This document shows, piece by piece, positions 11,823-26,170 of a DNA stretch of 64,000 nucleotides (position 1 is the first letter of the stretch; each line of letters begins with the position of its first letter). This DNA comes from Triops longicaudatus (taxonomy: Eukaryota; Arthropoda; Branchiopoda; Notostraca; Triopsidae): positions 500,955-564,954 of the forward strand of contig JAGQDJ010000015.1 of the NCBI GenBank assembly GCA_022885665.1, read 5' to 3'. Under the pieces are notes generated by a model. The model was not told the DNA's origin. It did no database searches and saw only the letters and a program-made list of their open reading frames with translations. The position numbers and the translations under genes are program-made.

Positions 11823-14800
11823 GCGGGAGGAAGTGAAGATTTCGTGCTCGCTGGAAACCCTTATTCACAGAAAACCCGCCAAGAGCAAGGAGGTCGCCAT
11901 ATCCTCCAAAAAGTAGCAGGATGCCTTGGAAAAATATAGTCAAATGACCGAAGTCGCGTTCACGTTCGCGTCCATTCAACTCCTCCTAGGGTTATTAGAA
12001 GTGTGCTACTGCAGCGTGCTGGTCATCCAATTGAGAGTACCTTAATAACTATGACCGGGGGTTTCTGCTACTAGGTTCCACTAACAGACCAACAACAACC
12101 AACATCCGGTCTTCCCGTTTTTCTTGCACCGAAAACATCCATGGCAAGCTCTAGCCCCAAAACCACAGTCATGGCACCCAGAAGCGTTCATCACTTTATC
12201 GGTCATCCCATCACCGAAGAGTTCTCCAGAAAAGCTTACCAGATTCGTCGGCCCAAGGTAGCGAAAGAAAGGAAGCGAAAATAAAAAAATACACATATAT
12301 ACATTCTACAACACTTGTATCCTTTTAGATATATGTCTGTACTGGGAAAAAAAGGAAAGATTCCCATCGTCGGTGGTGGACAACGTATGGGAACAAAACT
12401 TGCATCCCCGGGCGTCTTGATTTCATGAAGTATCATGTGAAACTTGGGGAGGATACATGCAATCTCCATGCCTTTCCTCTTGCGCTCCTCTGCTCCCAGA
12501 GAAACTCACAATTTTACCCACGGAAAGAAACTTTGTTAACGAAAAATTCAAAAGGATGTGCTAATCATAAACAAGTAAAAAAACGAGCATTCTGGTACTA
12601 TGTGGGTACAGTTGATGATGATGTGATAGGTTTCGGGAGGATGGAGGGGGCGGCCAGTCCGAGGATAAGGACTTTATTCTCGTCATTAAGTATTAGCCAC
12701 TTTCATTCCTGCGACTCTCAAGGCATCGCATTAATCGTGATGGCTTAAACTTCCTCTTCGAGCTGAAACTTCTGTCCGATCAGGTTTTGGGAAGAACAAA
12801 AGTTCGGTTTTCTATTTTCAGCCTCGACTATTGCGTCGTTGTTTTCGTTCGATGAACTATGCAAGCTCACTGTTACTCATCACTAGTCTTGCTTTTCTAT
12901 AAATGTCATTAGGGTCGAAATCGAATACGTTTTGAGCAGAACAAACGAACCGCTTTTGCCTCAACACGGTCGGTCTTTAGCTTTTTGCCCAATCAAAGGC
13001 AGCACTATGTACAATAGTGAGATAAAAGAACAGCTAGAACTATAGAGGGATAACAAGCCTACGAAAACAAAACTGAGAAACGTTGGCCTTCACTAGTTTC
13101 TTTCCTTTCTTTTACAAAAAAAAGAAAAAATTGTTTAGCTTCCGTTGACTGTTGTCAACTATTTTTATTCCATTTTGACGCATTCTTTTAGAGAAACAAG
13201 TTTAGTTTTTTATCGATTTCTTTTAATTTCATTTCGTTTTTTATCGATTTACATATTTTTCACCGCTTTTCTTTTTTTCAGACTTATTTAAAGATTTGCT
13301 TTTCATTCGCTTCTTCTTTTACTTACTTAATTTACAAAAAAGCCGCAGCACTGAATCATTTCTTTATCGCTGTTAAGATTTCGGGGAAGCGAAGCTGTAG
13401 CCTGTAAAGAAGAGGTAATAAATTTCACACGATTTATCTATTATTTACGTGTGTGCTTTTGAAGTGCGTATACAAACCATGTCAATTGAAAATTTTATTA
13501 TGGTAACATGGTAGAAAACTAGCGTTTATGAGATGTGCACTGTTATTAGACACTTTCATTACCTTGCCTCTTCAAATATTTATCCTTGGGTTGTCAAATT
13601 TGCTGTAATAAGGATTGGAGAATTTATTAACTGCTTTTGGTTCCTTGTTCATGTTGCAGAAATCCCAGTAAGTAAGTGCAAAGAAAGCGAAGTTGTTAAA
13701 AGTGTACTCGCACAGTATATGGCTGGATAGTTGGTGATACATGAATTACACTAATTCTCAAGAATCAACCAATCGGCGCGGTTTGGAATTGTGATAGTGA
13801 CACTGTTGGTGAGTCATTCGTACTAATCGTTTCTTGCAAATCTTGTAACATAAATGCTGCTGTTATGCTTGTAGTTGTCGCTACGAGGTTTATGCATAAT
13901 GCTTTCAATGCCACCTATGATTTCCCCTAGTTAATTATCTTTGAAATGCTCACTCGCTTGGCTCTTTTTTGTCTACTTTATTTATTTTTACTCGTGTAAG
14001 CTAACACTTGAGGAAACAAACGGATTATAGGTCTCTTTACGGAGTGCAATTAACTAGAGTTCCATCGTCAGGTTTTGCTTTGTATGTCAATTAGTAGAGA
14101 AATTCAGAGAGCGTAGAATAAGCGAACTGAGGGTGCCTGAGCAAAAGAGCCCATTGACATCCGCGTTGAACTTTAAAAACTTGAATGTTTTATTTGAAAA
14201 AACGTTAAAAGATTTAGATATGTGTAGTGGGCTTTTCCCGTGAAAGAATGGGTGGCATGTGTGGTAATAGGCTTAAGATCGGAATTCGGCTCAAGTCAAT
14301 CTGCTATATAGGCGAATCCCAGAAAGCTTTCACAAAGATGGTGAAGCAGTCAAAGGCGTTGTCCAGTGTACATTTTTCGTCTCTTTTCTCCCTTGACTTC
14401 TTACCTGGAACTTGTCGAGTGCATTTTTGAGTCGTTTCTCTTGCTGTTTTGTTGCATCCCTTAAGGCTCCACACTTTCAAGAGAATAGAGATGCCGTGCA
14501 TCCGAAGTTAACGCTTTGCGCATATTCTTTCATTTCCCTTGTCTTCGTTTCCCATCCATCCATCCATCCTCCCTGGAAGATTTTTTGCCGAAGAGACAGC
14601 AATGTGGCGAAAGAGGACCCAGATACCTTTACGAACCCCCTGTTTAAGAATTGACTTTGAAGATGAAACTATCCTCTACGATGCTTTTCTCGCCTAGCGA
14701 GATGGATCCTGGTGATGGCGCCTGGCTTGTGTAGAAACCAAGAACCTGGTTTGACTTTGGCTCATTCTTCCTCCTCAGACGACCTTTTATCCACACCGGC

Positions 14801-17525
14801 CGTGACCAATGACCTTTCCCTGGTCTTTTTACCTGGCTAGAGTTTTGAGAAAAGAAGATCTCAGAAAAATCTTTAGACTACAGAAGGGAAGAGGGACAGA
14901 AAGAGAGGAAAACGCAAGACAAACTTGGAAACGAAAACTTAACGGTATGTGAAAGAATCCTTCCAGACTCACTAGAGTATTTAGATAGACAAGACGCCAA
15001 GCATATCGACCGAAACAACAACTCTGGGGACAACTCCAGACTTGAACGAAGAAATCTCCCAGAAAAGGGAAAAAGATAACTCATGAGACCGCGTTTCGCT
15101 TAAATGGCTCATGCCATGAAACTCGCTTAGTGATAATCTCCCTCCACCCTCTACTGTTTCCAATGATTAGTTTCGACAGCAAATGATTTGAACTCGTCAT
15201 TTGAACTTGTATTTTTTACTGTTTCTTTACGTAATTATTGATATGTAAGGATACGTTGAACATCTCAAGATTCAATGTATGCTTAGTGAAGTTTCCTTGA
15301 AGAAGCAGAAATAAAACTTAGTTGAAGAAAATTGTTGCAAAATATGGTCAGAAATGATAGAAAAAAATTGGGAAATGCTTAGAAATTCTTGGCTGTAGCA
15401 GTAGGCTTTAAGTAAATCTATGAGTATTTCTCTGTCCTACAAATAAATTTGTTAGACGAGGTTAGTAATAGGAGGAGGCGTAGGAACTCTTTTGATAAAA
15501 GAGTATGCTAACCCGCCTTTCCATTTTCCAAGAATGCAGGGTCAATAAAAGCACGGGAAGGATTTGGGATGCTGTGTTCATTCCAAGAATTGTAAAAGCG
15601 TTTGACTCGCTTGAAAATATGCAGAAAATTTTCCTACGTCTGTTCAAGGTATGCGTGTGTTCATGTATGCATTATCTAGTATTGTAATCAAGCAGAGCGT
15701 TAAGTACTGTAGAGGAAACCAAAGACGATTTTTCCAAAACACATGCAAAATTCGCAACGTTTCTGTGAAGATTTCCTTGTTCGCACTAGAGGTTTCCCTT
15801 TGTTATGGATGCAAAAATTGCGAAACTTCAGTAATGGAAAAGTGTTCCACGAAATGCATCCGACCTTTTTATATTTACACACTATTAATTACAAACTCAA
15901 ATCTCCATAATTTAATTGCGGTGCGGATTTGTGTCCCGTTTTCATGAGATTGTACTGGTGGAGTTAAGGATATCTATTGTAGATTATTACTATTGACGAG
16001 TGCCTATCCGTACTCGAATGAATGTAGTCCAATGTGAGATGGATGAACGCTTGGTGTTTGCACATCATTATATATTTCCAGCATCCAATTTGACAAAGTT
16101 AACTAGTACGCGAAGACGACAGCAACACTAACCCATTGTTAATATAAGGATATTTTAATGACTTCGAGAACGTTATTGAACTTGTTTGTAAACTTTTTTA
16201 TTAGTGAAAAGTGCTGAGCTCGTTGCTGTGTCAGTTACATGGGTGTTAGTTTTTGCCTTTCTACAAGAAATATTTAAAGTTTGAAACAACAAATATATGT
16301 ATAGCCTACTTGAAAGTGATGAAAAAAATAATGAAATTAAATTATCTAATTACTAACTTTCTTCGCCATTAAATTAATTCTCTTCTCTCTAGTATTTCAA
16401 CATGAATTCAACGTGCACGCGAACGAAATTCTTTACATGTCTTCATCGAGTTTCTGTGTTGGATTTGTGAAAAATAAGTAAACTAGACTTAAAATAGGTG
16501 AAGGCTAGCGTTTAAGAGAGTACAGGAGCTGATTTTAATAGTCAATGTCATAAGGTTTGTTTGATCAGGCAATGAAAGCTGGAAAACTATTTTTGTTGGA
16601 AGAAATTTAATTAATTTAGTTAACACGCATAATTAATCTTCCAACGTTCTCCTCCAAAGCTTCAATTTCTTTTCATAGCACATTTTACGGCTCACAAGCC
16701 TCGCCGTGAGTGGTCTTTTACTTTGTACCCGTAAGCCTAATGTTGTCCCTTTTTTGCACAAAAGTTGGCATTAATTGATTATGAAGGAGCTTTGGAAACA
16801 ACGCTAAGAAGGCCAAGCCTCGTAAAAAGCGGACTTGTTGGTAGAGTGGTGGCAATTAATTTGAGTCGTTTTATCTGATTTCACGTAGATATGCCAGTTC
16901 CGGTCCGAATGTCCTTCTTATTAAAACGAAAAGCGATTGCATCCCGTGAGCAAACGATAAACTCGGTCAAGACACGCGGCGGCGAGCCCTTGCAGGTGTG
17001 TTTTTCTGCGAAGGCTTGTTATTCAGGTACCAAAGGGGTTTTAGTCGGGCGTGGGTAGGGGTTCTGCACCGCCCGTTTCCCGTAAACAAATGTAACTTTA
17101 TCTTGAACCGTCTCGGTATTGTGACGCTTCACGTGTTCTGAAAAAGAAAAAAGTTTTGATAAGCTGTAGGAAGCTACAGAGGGAGTGAGGAGGGGGAAAC
17201 TGGATCTAGCTTATATTGAACAATCAAGAGCGATGTGCACTGGAGACTGACCATTTCCCATGATGACAAGATGCTCCATGAAGGTCCAACAGAAAAGAAG
17301 GCAGGAAGGCGTCATTCTGTCATTGTTTCTGTGCATCGATTTTTTTTTTAACGGTAAATATGGCAGACTTCTTGGCAAACCTTTTCTTGTAGTGTGAAAC
17401 AAACCACTACCATGTTTGAAAGACAGTAAAATTTTGCTATATCTTACACCAGCTACAACGAAGAATAAGTTGTTGAGTACAAGTTCACATTTCCGTGCGA
17501 AAGAAGAGTTTTTATTTCAGTACTG

Positions 17526-17836
17526 GCTATAACGTACAGTACTGACAGAAAAAATATATAGACAAAGTACTCTTACGGCAAGGGCAAATTCAGGTAGTGT
17601 TAGAAACCATCCTCGTTGGTAATACTTTGTAGTACCCAGAGAATAGTCTTTCAATGTTAGCGGTAGTTCCCTTGAGATGCATGACGGCAGGGACAGATTT
17701 CGGCATTGACTAGCATGCCCGAACGGACTGTACCTGGTTATTTGCCATTTGTGGGAGTGTTTTTTTCTGACAGTACTGTACAATCGGTTGTGACGGACAA
17801 ATTATCCGGTCCGCTGCGAGTACAGTACGTTATAGC
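17526..17836. mobile_element. 311-bp MITE with 29-bp inverted repeats, right arm interrupted by 47 bp
   Basis: The left arm at 17526-17554 starts GCTATAACGTAC and runs to an A-tract. The right arm is its inverse at 17761-17777 plus 17825-17836. When joined, the two arms match at 28 of 29 positions. Between the right-arm halves sits a 47-bp segment (17778-17824) bounded by GTAC on both sides, consistent with a small insertion that duplicated GTAC. The outer flanks (CAGTA at 17519; TACTATG at 17842-17848) together with CTCGCTATAACG resemble Tigger/pogo ends of the form CAGTAnnnCTCGCTATAACG. It contains no transposase frame. Confidence 0.65.
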
Positions 17837-20713
17837 GAGATGTTACTATGTTTAATTTAACTTACAATTAAATTTACTACAGTTTTACGCAACGTAACTG
17901 TAAAAGCGAGTGTAACAGCTGCTATAAACTTCCTGAAAAAAATACCATTTAATTTGGAATTAAGTTTTCATGCATGCTGTAAGCTCATTTACGAAAGATC
18001 GTAAGATAATGAATAGTGAGATTCAGCTTACAAAATGAAAATAATAAGTTTCGGGACTACGTTTGACTCAGAGCATAATTTTAGGAGAATAAAAAATAAA
18101 TCTATTTGTGCACCTCGGTGTACATAACTTGCAACCTGGGACTTCAACGCAGACAACAACAATAAACAATGTTAACGCTGCAAAATGAAAACAAAAGTAC
18201 TTCGTTTCTAGCTGTCCAATAAAGCCTACAATATAAGTTTGTATCCTTTTGGTTTTCATGTTGCGATGTAGCAAGGGGTTTCTGAACTGAAAGTAGAGTT
18301 GTTATAAGCCTGTAGTACAAAGATTTATTGATTTTCATCTCGAGTTAATCGTATGAAAGCGACTAGCATGTCTGTCAAATTACGCCGGACCCACTTTTGG
18401 AATATTTTCATTACAATTGACGATAATGTTAAGATACACTTCAATTTCAATATCTAATATATTTCTGTTTAATCATTCTCTGTTTATGTTTATATTCTTC
18501 GTTCATAAGAGTCAAATCAAATTTTTACATTTTATTTGTATCCCTTTGAGCTATTATAAGATAATTAATGGTGAAGCAATTTCGTAAAATACTTAAAAAT
18601 GCTGTGTTGCTATCTGCTGAAAAGTTGTTCGACTTTTGGCGGTTTGAATGGAGGCTTGTGGGAATTGAGGGCCGTCGCCAAGCTTCTTTTTTTTGCGGTA
18701 GAGTTCACTGCAATTTTACTCTGGCTAAAGCGTGCACGATTACGCGCCGAAGTTGAAAGTCCTGATTAACAGAACTTTGGTAATTAAATGGACTTTAAGC
18801 ACGAAAGACAGGGCGCGTGCTAAGGATCCGTATCCCTCCGTAGCTTTTTACTTAACTTTTGGGTTGTTTTATTGCAAAACTGACTACACATACCCGAGAC
18901 CAACGTTTTCGTCACCTCAAGCGTAGCAGCTTAATGTAACTAAGCGATTCTCTTTAGAACATCACTCCAGTTACGATTACAGTTAACCATTGCCTGCACT
19001 CGGTAGGAAGCGTTCCGTGTAGAAGGCTTGGGTCATTTCCCAGTTTGCTTCCTGTAAGTCGTCTTTCAGGCGCTTTTAGGAAGATGGAGAGAGACGATGG
19101 GGCTTCAGCTCTGTCGCATTCTTACTTTTTTTCGCCTGTTAGGATTGACTTTCCTCAGGTTTCTCTCTCCCTCTTTTTTGTTTCATCCACTAAAAAGCAG
19201 AGCAGGTAATATGTGCTCGTCACCTTTGTCTTTGTTCTCCCTCATCCTGTTAGCTCGTACTTAGGGAAGAACGAGGGCAGTAACTTTTTTCCCTTTTTCC
19301 TCCCCCGTGTCACTTTCGCCCCATCCTCTCTCCCTCACACTCCAGCTTCCTGGCCAGGTACGACAGCAAGGTGTATCTATACATGCATGCATAGAGTGTT
19401 ATTTCTGTGCATTTATGTGGCTGCTCAGACACCATCCGTTTTCCTGCGAAAACTGAGCTAGCCGTGGGTCCATGTGCCAGGGCCGCAAGATGACATTTTA
19501 TTGATCAAACAAGACTGAACTTACTGACTAAAACCACCTCCTGCGCTTTCGCACTCCGACGTTTTTCCACACTCTGTATGATTTTTGGGAGGATATTGGT
19601 ACAAAGTGGGATGAATTGGTGTGAGGAAGTTTACAACCCAATTTCGTCCGGGTAGCATTGTCATAGTTCGTGATGACACAAACCGGAAACTGCTTCATTA
19701 GCAATAATTAGTAAATAATATTAATAAGTGAAAAAAATGATAACAGAAAATTTTTATAATTAAGAAATCTCAGTTTCCTCAAGGGTACGTTCTTCGTATA
19801 CTAACTTAAAAATGAAAGAAACTCCTTGCGAGAAGCTTGCTTTTTTTCATATGTTTCTCATTTGCGATCGTTGCTGTATCGAACTAAAAACATGCTTTTA
19901 CATAAGGAAAGCTTTAACACCTTGATTTATTGTCACTCGTGAATATAATTTTTCGTTCGGCTCGAGGTGTTTGTTACCCATGGCCGTCATTGCCATCGAT
20001 TTGGAATATTTGACCTCATCGTGGCTAGAAATTAAACTTCGAAGCATCTCACCTGACCGAGCAGGATAAATGGTAATCCGACAGTGTAGTACCAACACAC
20101 TTGCTGATGGATGCTGTGAGTTCTCTATTTCCAAAGCCGTTAAGTTGCTTAATCTTTGACATGATTCCAATTGCCGTGCTGCAATACGGCAGTCCAAACA
20201 ATGGCAATTCCCTATACTGCAATGTTAACTGCTAAGATTGCATTACGCCGTGGAACGGGTGATTCATGTGACTTTCTTTTTGCAGCAAAGTATTCTTTGG
20301 AATTTCTGAGCCTTTTGCCTTTTCCATACCCGGTTTCATTAAGGCTTTTACATTCAAAGACGCCACCAGCAATAAATGTAAAATTCTGAGCACAAAACAG
20401 TGTCTTCAATTATGAAGTTAAAAAAATATCTGACTGAGAAACAATAATTTTTTTAGGCTTTAAAAAATACTCTTTCAAAAGAGGCTTAACAAGACAAACA
20501 CTAGTTTATTTTTTAACGTTAGATAAATTAAAAGTAGAATTTAACAGCTTGGTGGGCAAATTAAACGAGCATACAATTAATGGCTCGTCGGTATATTTAC
20601 TTTTTTCACAATGCACTGTATTTCATTGTTTCTTGGAAACATTAAAAATTGTACTAGATATACTACTTGTATTTTGCAAGACCACTTATACTTATTTATT
20701 TATACATGGAAAA

Positions 20714-20747
20714 TATTGATATTTAATCCTTATTGATATTTAATCCT
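20714..20747. repeat. Two tandem copies of a 17-bp unit
   Basis: The unit TATTGATATTTAATCCT occurs twice in a row without a mismatch, followed by TA. It looks like a recent slippage or repair duplication. Confidence 0.9.
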
Positions 20748-22880
20748 TAGTGGTTCTGGTTCATTATTATCTCTTATTATGTTTTCAAATTTAACCCAAA
20801 TGCATGGCGAAGTTTATTTTCTATACATTATGTGTTTTATTACTTAATAAACATGATTGTTTTATTTTTATTATTGGCTGTGAAAAGAAATCCGAAGTGA
20901 AGCTACATTTTGTTCCAGTAAGTACAAGTTAACTTAGTTTTCGTCGGGAAGTAAGAAGTAAGAAGTTCTTGTTGGCGTCCGTTGAAGCTCCCTTGTGGAG
21001 CAAGCTTCTCTTCTTATCTCGAATCGCTATAGGCACTTCAGCATCCGGCCACTACACTTGCGAAGGTATAGCGAAACGAGTGTACACACGTTTCAAGCCA
21101 CCTGTAAACCCTTGACGGTGTGATTGTGAATCAAGTTTCTCTTGTGTTCTTAGGTAAAAGAGAGGACTAGCTTAACGTATAGAGACACCTTGATGAAACC
21201 GCAGTCATGGCCGTGACTCCGTCCCTTCTTCCTTCTCTACCCCCACCCTATTTTGAGGATACCCGCCCTGGAAACATCACTAACGAAAGATAAAAGGCTC
21301 TCTCGGAGAGGTTAAATTCTAGACCGCCGGTGCATCCGGCGTTGCAAAGTCAAGCAATTTTGCCTGCTAGCCCTGACTCCGAAAGCGTGTCTTATTTATA
21401 TTTTTCTTATGTTGGTTCTCTTTCACCTTTGTTTAGAAGAAGGGGAGAGATGTTCTGCAGGGCTCTTTTAAGCCTGAAAAAGTTTTTTTTCTACCAAAAA
21501 GGGACTCCCTACCTCGTAAGAACAAAAAAACGCCAAGCAAAGTCAAGAAAAGTGGGCCCGCTTCAGCAATGTCAACCAACGAAGCAAAAGTTCTTGGCTT
21601 GGTTTGCACCTGGATGCCCACTCAGGTGGAAATGGACACTTTCTTCCCCTTCTCTCTCTCTGTTTCAGCCGACCGCAGATGACTTTGCCCACTTCGGCAT
21701 CTTCTCAGCCTTTTCAACGTTTTTGTCTCTTATACCTCCAACAAAAGCCCCAAATCAGATCAAAAATTGTACCACAGGTGCCAGTCCCCTCCTCATTCGC
21801 CTCCTTCGGAAGGTGGTTACCACTGGGATGCTACTACTGGAACTTCATCTAACATCTTTTGATGCTCGCCGCAAATTTCGTATAAAGAAACCATGACCAC
21901 ACACATCTCTTGAAAGGAAAAGAAGTCTTTGACGTGCACAAAAAGCAATGTTAGTCTTTATCTTCTCAGTAAAATGAAAACCTTTTTTCTCTGAGAACGT
22001 CAGCAAATGACCCAAATCCTCTTCGAGACCCTCAAAGCTGCCATGCAAAATGCGTGAGTGTGCGAGTTCCCCTACCAAGCACCTCCTGAAATTATCAAGA
22101 AAACAAGTGCGCACTCGGCCATTGCCAAAGAAAAAGGAGCGCCAGCTCCACGTGCAAATAGCACCCAAGATGACTTACAGCTCCTTGCAACCCAACTCAG
22201 GCAAAACGGTGTAAAACCGTAAAATCGCACCTGCCGGTAACAACTCCCTGAAAAACATCCTTTCGAAAATTGGATCCTTCTGGCATCTCAGAGGAAGTAG
22301 CGGAAATTTACGTGTTTTTTTTTTTGTCAAATCAACTTTCCATTAAACTTGTACGCAGGTTTTTCACCAAGGAATTTGCAAAAGATTTCAATTATGTCAA
22401 TTTTTTCCCAACATTGGAAGCTTACGCTCTGTATTTGAAGATTATTATGAATTAAAACTTAGAGGGAATTGTCACAATTTTCGTTTCATGGACAATATTG
22501 TATACCAACATTATGAACTATTAGAAGGAAACGTCCTTAGGTGCCACATTGAGTGAATTATCTTAATTTAAAAATATGGCTTACTTCTCCTAGAAATTTT
22601 GACGTAATATGTGTTTCACGCGCTTCTTATTGAAACACTTCGCGAACTTGTTATTTTTTTCCAACTTACAGGAATTTCCCTGTCGACATCCTCGTTATTT
22701 AAAATTAAAAATGGGAAATGGACATGGAAATGGGAGCTAAAACCGGCCAACTTCCTAAGGAGACATTCAAGAATTATTTTTGTGTTAGGATATACGGGTA
22801 CGTTTTTGCCATAAAAAAAGATAACCAAGGTCTGGTGGTGTTCATTTTGAGGCGCATCTTCCCAAAGCAGATCTTCTAAA

Positions 22881-22900
22881 TGAGGCTGCGGCCAGCCTCA
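22881..22900. repeat. Short perfect hairpin
   Basis: TGAGGCTG, a four-base loop CGGC, then CAGCCTCA: perfect 8-bp arms. No function is inferred. Confidence 0.6.
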
Positions 22901-25900
22901 ACCAGTTTTTCTTGCAATCTTTGCTAAAAACAAGCGCAGTTGAGTCCTTTTCGTGATTATTTATGCGACTCTGGAGTCTTTTATTGGCTCGTCGGGTCCT
23001 AATGAGGCTTAGGCTGGTTAGTTGACCTTATCCTTGGGGTAAAAATTGCGCAATCAACGACACAGTTAGGCAAATCTTGAGCGCCTAGGCTCAAAAAGAT
23101 GTAACTAGTAAAGGTAAGGTTGAGAAAGGCAAAAAAGGGCTAATTTTGCATATTTCCCATTGGCCTCTTCCGGTGGTGTCCTGTGAACGCTGGGAAACGA
23201 GATATATCTCCGAGCCTTATGGCTCCAAGAAGTTTTTCCCATTGCCAACGGGAGTTTAAGCTGCATTACAATATCTTCCCAGGTACAAAGACATGTGTTG
23301 TAGCGTTGCAGAAAGTAACCAGCCGGAAAGATTCGTGTTTGTAACGTTGTCGAACGAGTTGCATATGGAAGGATCCCAGGAGGGAAGTTTTTCTATAGAT
23401 TTAATGAGGAAGCTTCCGAAGGTCGTTGGCATCTGATTTCCGTCGAATGAAAATTCATAACACGAGCCAAGGAAACGGCTATTCTGGGAATGTGGTTATT
23501 ATTGCTGTACTCTTTTTATTTATTTAAAATATTGACCTTTTTTGGCTTGGGAGAAAAAGCCTGGTTGCACGATTGTGAAATATAACGAGCAAACCCGTAT
23601 ACGTAACTCGCTGACGCAGAAGAAACAAGGTGGTCTTTTCAATACTGCCTTTCAATACGTCTTAGGTGTTTGCTGCCTTATTTACTCTTTTCGCTACATG
23701 GAGGAGATGGAACAAGTGAAAGAAAGAAAGAGAGAGAACAAAAGGCTAGTTACCACGATAATAATTTCCTCTTGGCTGACCAACTCAATCGCCATACTGG
23801 ATACCGTGCTCCGTTCAGTACGCTAACATGTGGTTGAGTCCGTTTTACATACATCGTAACCTAGAGTAGATCACAGATGACGCAGAATTGCTACGTTGCA
23901 ATGTCGGCCGTTTAGAGTTTTCCAGTGAAAGGGGTGAACGACAACAACAGTTTAGCGTGAGGTTTCGTTTTGCAAGAATAAATCAACTCATGACAGACTT
24001 TGAGAGACAAACCGATTGTCAATCGAAGGTCATATTTCTAAGGGAAAGAAGTCTGGAGCTAAATTTATTTCACAGCATATTTCACTTCATGATGCATCCT
24101 TCGATAAAGAATGCTGAACTACAGTAGCCTACTGTAATACCCTGGAAATTCAACTTGCTCCAAGTTGTTGACCGCAATCTACATAGTTATTACTGCGTTC
24201 GATTCACGTCGGATATCGACATTCGATTTCTTTTCATGTAGTGCATGGTAACTTCGTATTTTCTTGTAATTAAAAGAAACCTGAATACAATATCAGTGTT
24301 TTGTCGCAAGTCCATAGGAACTAATGATGTTTCATGTATTTAAAAGGGAAAATTCGTCTTACGGTAGTTTCGGGTAGCAGTAGTCTGAGTGAAACGGATC
24401 GTACGGCAGGTTGCATCCAAATTTACTTTGATTTGATCTCAGATAAACTAAGCAGCAGCTCTTTGATTAGGATTTTAAGGGGAAAAGTCTTTTGAATATT
24501 CCTTTTCCCGCATTGCAGATAAAATTAAAAACGAATCCTTGACCCACAAGATTCCGAGGGGGAAAAAAGGGTTTTCCGCCGGACAGCCTAGTCATATATC
24601 TTTCCGAACGTCTGAAAAGACTTGTCAGGGCACGTCTAACGAGAGCATGTGGAAGAAAAAGCGGAGCAGAATTTCGATATTGGTCACAAAGGGAACAAAA
24701 GCTTGTCCGTGCAAGCGCCCTACCAAATTACTTCACGTAGCGGAGCTGCGCGCAGATTTTGCGTCGCCGTCTTCGACACGATGCTTGAAGAGATGTTGCA
24801 GATCGTTCGCAGAGAGGATTTGCTGGAAGCTGGCAAGTTTTCTACGCAGGCTCTGCAGCATCTCAAATCACATCCCTGCCAAGATGCAGTGCTGTGCGTA
24901 ACAAGGATGCGCAAGTTTATAAAGAAGAGTCTCCTAGTAGTTGATAAGGTGTTGTATTGATTTCTTCCTGGCCCCCGACGACACGATTGGACGAGAGGAA
25001 ACGTGATACAAAAGAGAGTCAAGCTGACCACTACTCGGAGGGTGGGAGGGTGATACTAAAACTATCTCTCCAAGGGAGCCAAAGAAACCTTGGACGTGCA
25101 TCCCGTACTAACAACAGCATGCAGCGTGCGCCCAAATATTTTTTTCTCTCCTTGTCTGCTTTGCTCGTTCGTTTTACCTTTTCCATGGCATTTTTCGGAC
25201 TCAAGCTTGGCTTTGTTGCTTGCCACCTTCCACGAGTCGATAATGCTCCCCGGAATACGAGGTCCTAGGACGCTAGTCTTTATGGGAATCCCGGGACGTT
25301 GCCTAGGGAACCGAAACTTCTACACAAATCCCCCCATCACTCATACTCCGACTCTTTGTAAGCAAACCCAAAAAAGAGGGGAGAATATTACCAAATTTTC
25401 TGCTTTCACGCGCTGCACTTCTCGACTTTGACGTAGCTTAACCTGTGGTAGTAAAGTCAGCATTTCAGTAGTAATCTAGACATAGTGAATAAACGATTAT
25501 TCGAGTCGCCACATGGGACACGCTGAAAAATGTATTCTCTCTCACAAAACAAAAGTGGAATAAAGCTATCTGACTTTCACGTAATCTTAGGAAGTATCTT
25601 AAGTATGTTCTTCGATTATGAGCTAATATCATCGCTAGTGTTACAAAATCAAATTGCACATTCATTCTTACAAGTATAAATTGAGCAACAAAATGGGCGA
25701 AATTTGAACTTAAAAATGGTAGGGCGTTATTTACTTTTCGAAGCAAACTGTGTTTTCTAAAAAACTAATTAATCTTGTTGAATCTTTAAAGTCTACTGAA
25801 GTTACAAAATAAACTCTCTCTACATAATAATCTCATTTTTGTGTGTCTATTAATCTCCGGTGTGAGCATTGCTCACTTCAACTCTCATCTTGTTTCACGC

Positions 25901-26146
25901 ATATAGGTGAAAGAAAATGCTAGGATAAAAAACACCTAATGTTTATAGATTAAGTTTATTATTAATTAAAGTCTCATCTTTAACCGCCGCATAATTCATA
26001 ATTTCCGAATTTCAGTGCTACAATTATACTAATCACCATCGGAAATTGGAGTACTTCTTAAACGTGCAAAATAAACATATCCATAGAAGAGGAAGCTTTT
26101 GCGGTTTTGCTAAAAAATTCTGATTTTGGTCAAGGGATGTGAGGTG

Positions 26147-26170
26147 GTCAAGGATTAACAGGTTTTACTG
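26147..26170 (-). mobile_element. Solo pogo/Tc1-like terminal repeat (decayed element)
   Basis: Read on the minus strand from 26170, the sequence begins CAGTAAAACCTGTTAATCC and continues TTGACC, the style of pogo/Tigger termini. No matching opposite end was found nearby, so the element is either truncated or diverged beyond recognition. Confidence 0.3.

Larger units (their letters stand above)
10848..17525. other. Gene-poor intergenic DNA
   Basis: About 6.7 kb in which all open frames are short, lack family resemblance and are mutually incompatible. It contains a poly-T run (11643), a GT microsatellite (11801), a CATC run near 14550 and two copies of TTTTTTATCGATTT near 13207-13250. I see no gene. 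Confidence 0.5.

Noticed and set aside
21330..21896. 188-codon open frame on the plus strand in the desert
   Set aside because: It opens at GTG, has no recognisable domain and low-complexity biased composition. One frame of this length is expected by chance in 64 kb.
24539..24960. Two overlapping plus-strand frames of 103-120 codons
   Set aside because: Neither begins at a good ATG and their products resemble no family. Overlap in two frames points to locally stop-poor DNA.
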